From contig NZ_UIHB01000001.1 of NCBI RefSeq assembly GCF_900476395.1, forward strand, positions 959,385 through 1,023,384: a stretch of 64,000 nt of DNA, in the 5' to 3' direction. This document shows, piece by piece, positions 63,035 to 64,000 of the stretch. Below the pieces are notes generated by a model. The model had not been told where the DNA came from. It saw only the letters and a program-made list of their open reading frames with translations, and searched no databases. Positions within the stretch are counted from its first letter, which is position 1. Every line of letters starts with the position of its first letter. This stretch comes from Xanthomonas euroxanthea (GTDB lineage Bacteria; Pseudomonadota; Gammaproteobacteria; Xanthomonadales; Xanthomonadaceae). The translations under genes and the position numbers were made by a program.

Positions 63035-63444
63035 GTGCGGATGATACACCGTCCGACAACCCTGTGCATTGTGCGCCTGAACAGCCCGGTGTGGCGTTAA
63101 ACCCGTGTCGTGGCACGGGTTTGCACGGTCATCGGGGTGTCGTCAGCTTGCCATGCAGTGGTCGTATCGAGCGGTCAGCATGCGCGCGTACCTGGCGCCT
63201 TGGCTGCTTGCGGCCGGGGCGCCGCAGGGGAATAAGCGATGCCGTTGGACAGCGTGCCGGGGCGAGGGCGCATGGCTGCCATGGCGCCCACGACCCGCGA
63301 TGCGGTGTCCGAGGCAGCGCGTCGCGGCTTGCGGCGAGGCGCGCATCTGCGTGAGTGCGCTGCCGGCGCCTGCGGGCGGCGCACGCACCCTGCCTGCGCC
63401 GCGCCCGATCGCAGCGCCGAGATTCCTGCCCCGGAGACGCCCGC
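63035..63444. other. Divergent spacer metK / LpxH-like gene
   Basis: Contains a perfect 9-bp inverted repeat AAACCCGTG/CACGGGTTT with a 6-nt loop (63099-63122) in the far upstream region of metK. Otherwise no gene, repeat or terminator recognised. Confidence 0.5.
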
Positions 63445-64000
63445 ATGCACTTGTCCACGTTGCATCCACCGGTCCGTGCCTTGTTCCTGTCCGACCTGCA
63501 CCTGGGCTCGCGGCATTGCCATGCCGCCGAGATCGCCGCCTTCATTGGCCGCCAGCGGTGCCAGAGGCTGTATCTGGTGGGCGACATCATCGACCTGTGG
63601 TGGATTTCGCAGCGGCGCGCGGTCTGGGATGCGGCGCATCAGCAGGTGATCGCGGCCCTGCATGCGCAGGCCCGGCGCGGCACCGAGATCATCTACGTGC
63701 CCGGCAACCACGACCGTGCCATCCGCCGCTTCTGCGGCCTGGTGATGCCGGCCATGCAGGTGCGCCGACGCAGCGTCCACACCTTGCTGGACGGGCGCCG
63801 GCTGCTGGTCACCCATGGCGACGACTACGAGGCGCAGACCCATTTCGGCGGCCTGCAGGAACGATTCGGCGACTGGCTTTACTACCGCATCCTCACCGGT
63901 AATCAGCTGACCAATCGTCTGCGGCGTCGGCTGGGCATGCGCTACTGGTCGCTGGCCGAGTTTCTCAAGCGACGCAGCGATGCAGCCGAGCGTTACATCG
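63445..64000 (+). CDS. UDP-2,3-diacylglucosamine diphosphatase-like metallophosphoesterase, 3' truncated
   Basis: Calcineurin-like phosphoesterase with LFLSDLHLGSRHCHA, LVGDIIDLWW, VPGNHDRAIRR and VTHGDDYEAQT, i.e. the full set of metal-binding D-x-H, GD, GNHD and H motifs seen in LpxH-like enzymes. The frame is open to the last base; 185 codons are present. It belongs to the longer LpxH-related group (SRHC after DLHLG) rather than classical LpxH, so a role in lipid A or another UDP-sugar lipid is inferred. ATG 63445 starts just upstream of the first motif; GGAG at 63432-63435. Confidence 0.88.
   Translation, partial: MHLSTLHPPVRALFLSDLHLGSRHCHAAEIAAFIGRQRCQRLYLVGDIIDLWWISQRRAVWDAAHQQVIAALHAQARRGTEIIYVPGNHDRAIRRFCGLVMPAMQVRRRSVHTLLDGRRLLVTHGDDYEAQTHFGGLQERFGDWLYYRILTGNQLTNRLRRRLGMRYWSLAEFLKRRSDAAERYI

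Overview
The window is about 66% GC, densely coded and entirely chromosomal in character. Protein sequences, gene order (kdpBCDE; mraZ-to-ftsZ division and cell wall cluster; lpxC, dciA, M23 peptidase, secA, Nudix-ThiE), an SAH riboswitch before ahcY, and abundant short intergenic repeats point to Xanthomonas (Gammaproteobacteria, Lysobacterales). The exact species cannot be settled from the window alone.

Layout. 1-5490: end of the Kdp potassium ATPase operon (kdpB truncated by the window edge, kdpC) and its sensor pair kdpDE. 5501-9545 (minus): FAD-linked oxidase, YdjM-like membrane protein, YraN, LpoA. 9628-11038: rsmI and the RNase P RNA. 11039-11817: repeat-filled non-coding stretch, then an NRDE protein (minus). 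12789-29422: a nearly continuous dcw operon, mraZ-rsmH-ftsL-ftsI-murE-murF-mraY-ftsW-murG-murC-ddl-ftsQ-ftsA-ftsZ, mostly joined by 4-nt ATGA/GTGA overlaps, with a promoter and probable MraZ operator in front. 29655-37477: lpxC, dciA (minus), M23 peptidase, secA, a VOC protein, Nudix-ThiE fusion, P-loop kinase-like protein. 37596-49123: mixed metabolism (metF, quinone oxidoreductase, Gfo/Idh dehydrogenase, a phosphatase-membrane fusion, alpha-amylase, DUF2058, DUF3228, ahcY). 49393-61006: S9 peptidase, ppc, a TetR/DUF4105/alpha-beta hydrolase operon, histidine acid phosphatase. 61788-64000: metK (minus) and a truncated LpxH-like phosphoesterase.

The most unusual feature is a repeat element seen seven times between 2021 and 35965. 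It has a G-rich arm of GGGAATS heptads, a short conserved inner border (GCAAAGC-like), a variable loop, and a matching C-rich arm. It sits at gene ends, can form a long hairpin or a G-quadruplex, and is translated in the same reading frame as a C-terminal tail on KdpC, RsmH, MurG, FtsQ and a VOC protein. Four of the copies lie in the division operon from ddl/ftsQ, ftsQ/ftsA, ftsA/ftsZ and murG/murC.

Three genes of the S-adenosylmethionine cycle (metF, ahcY, metK) are spread through the right half. ahcY carries an SAH riboswitch, and metF and metK share a palindrome-like element upstream. No transposase, phage gene, CRISPR array, tRNA or rRNA was recognised.
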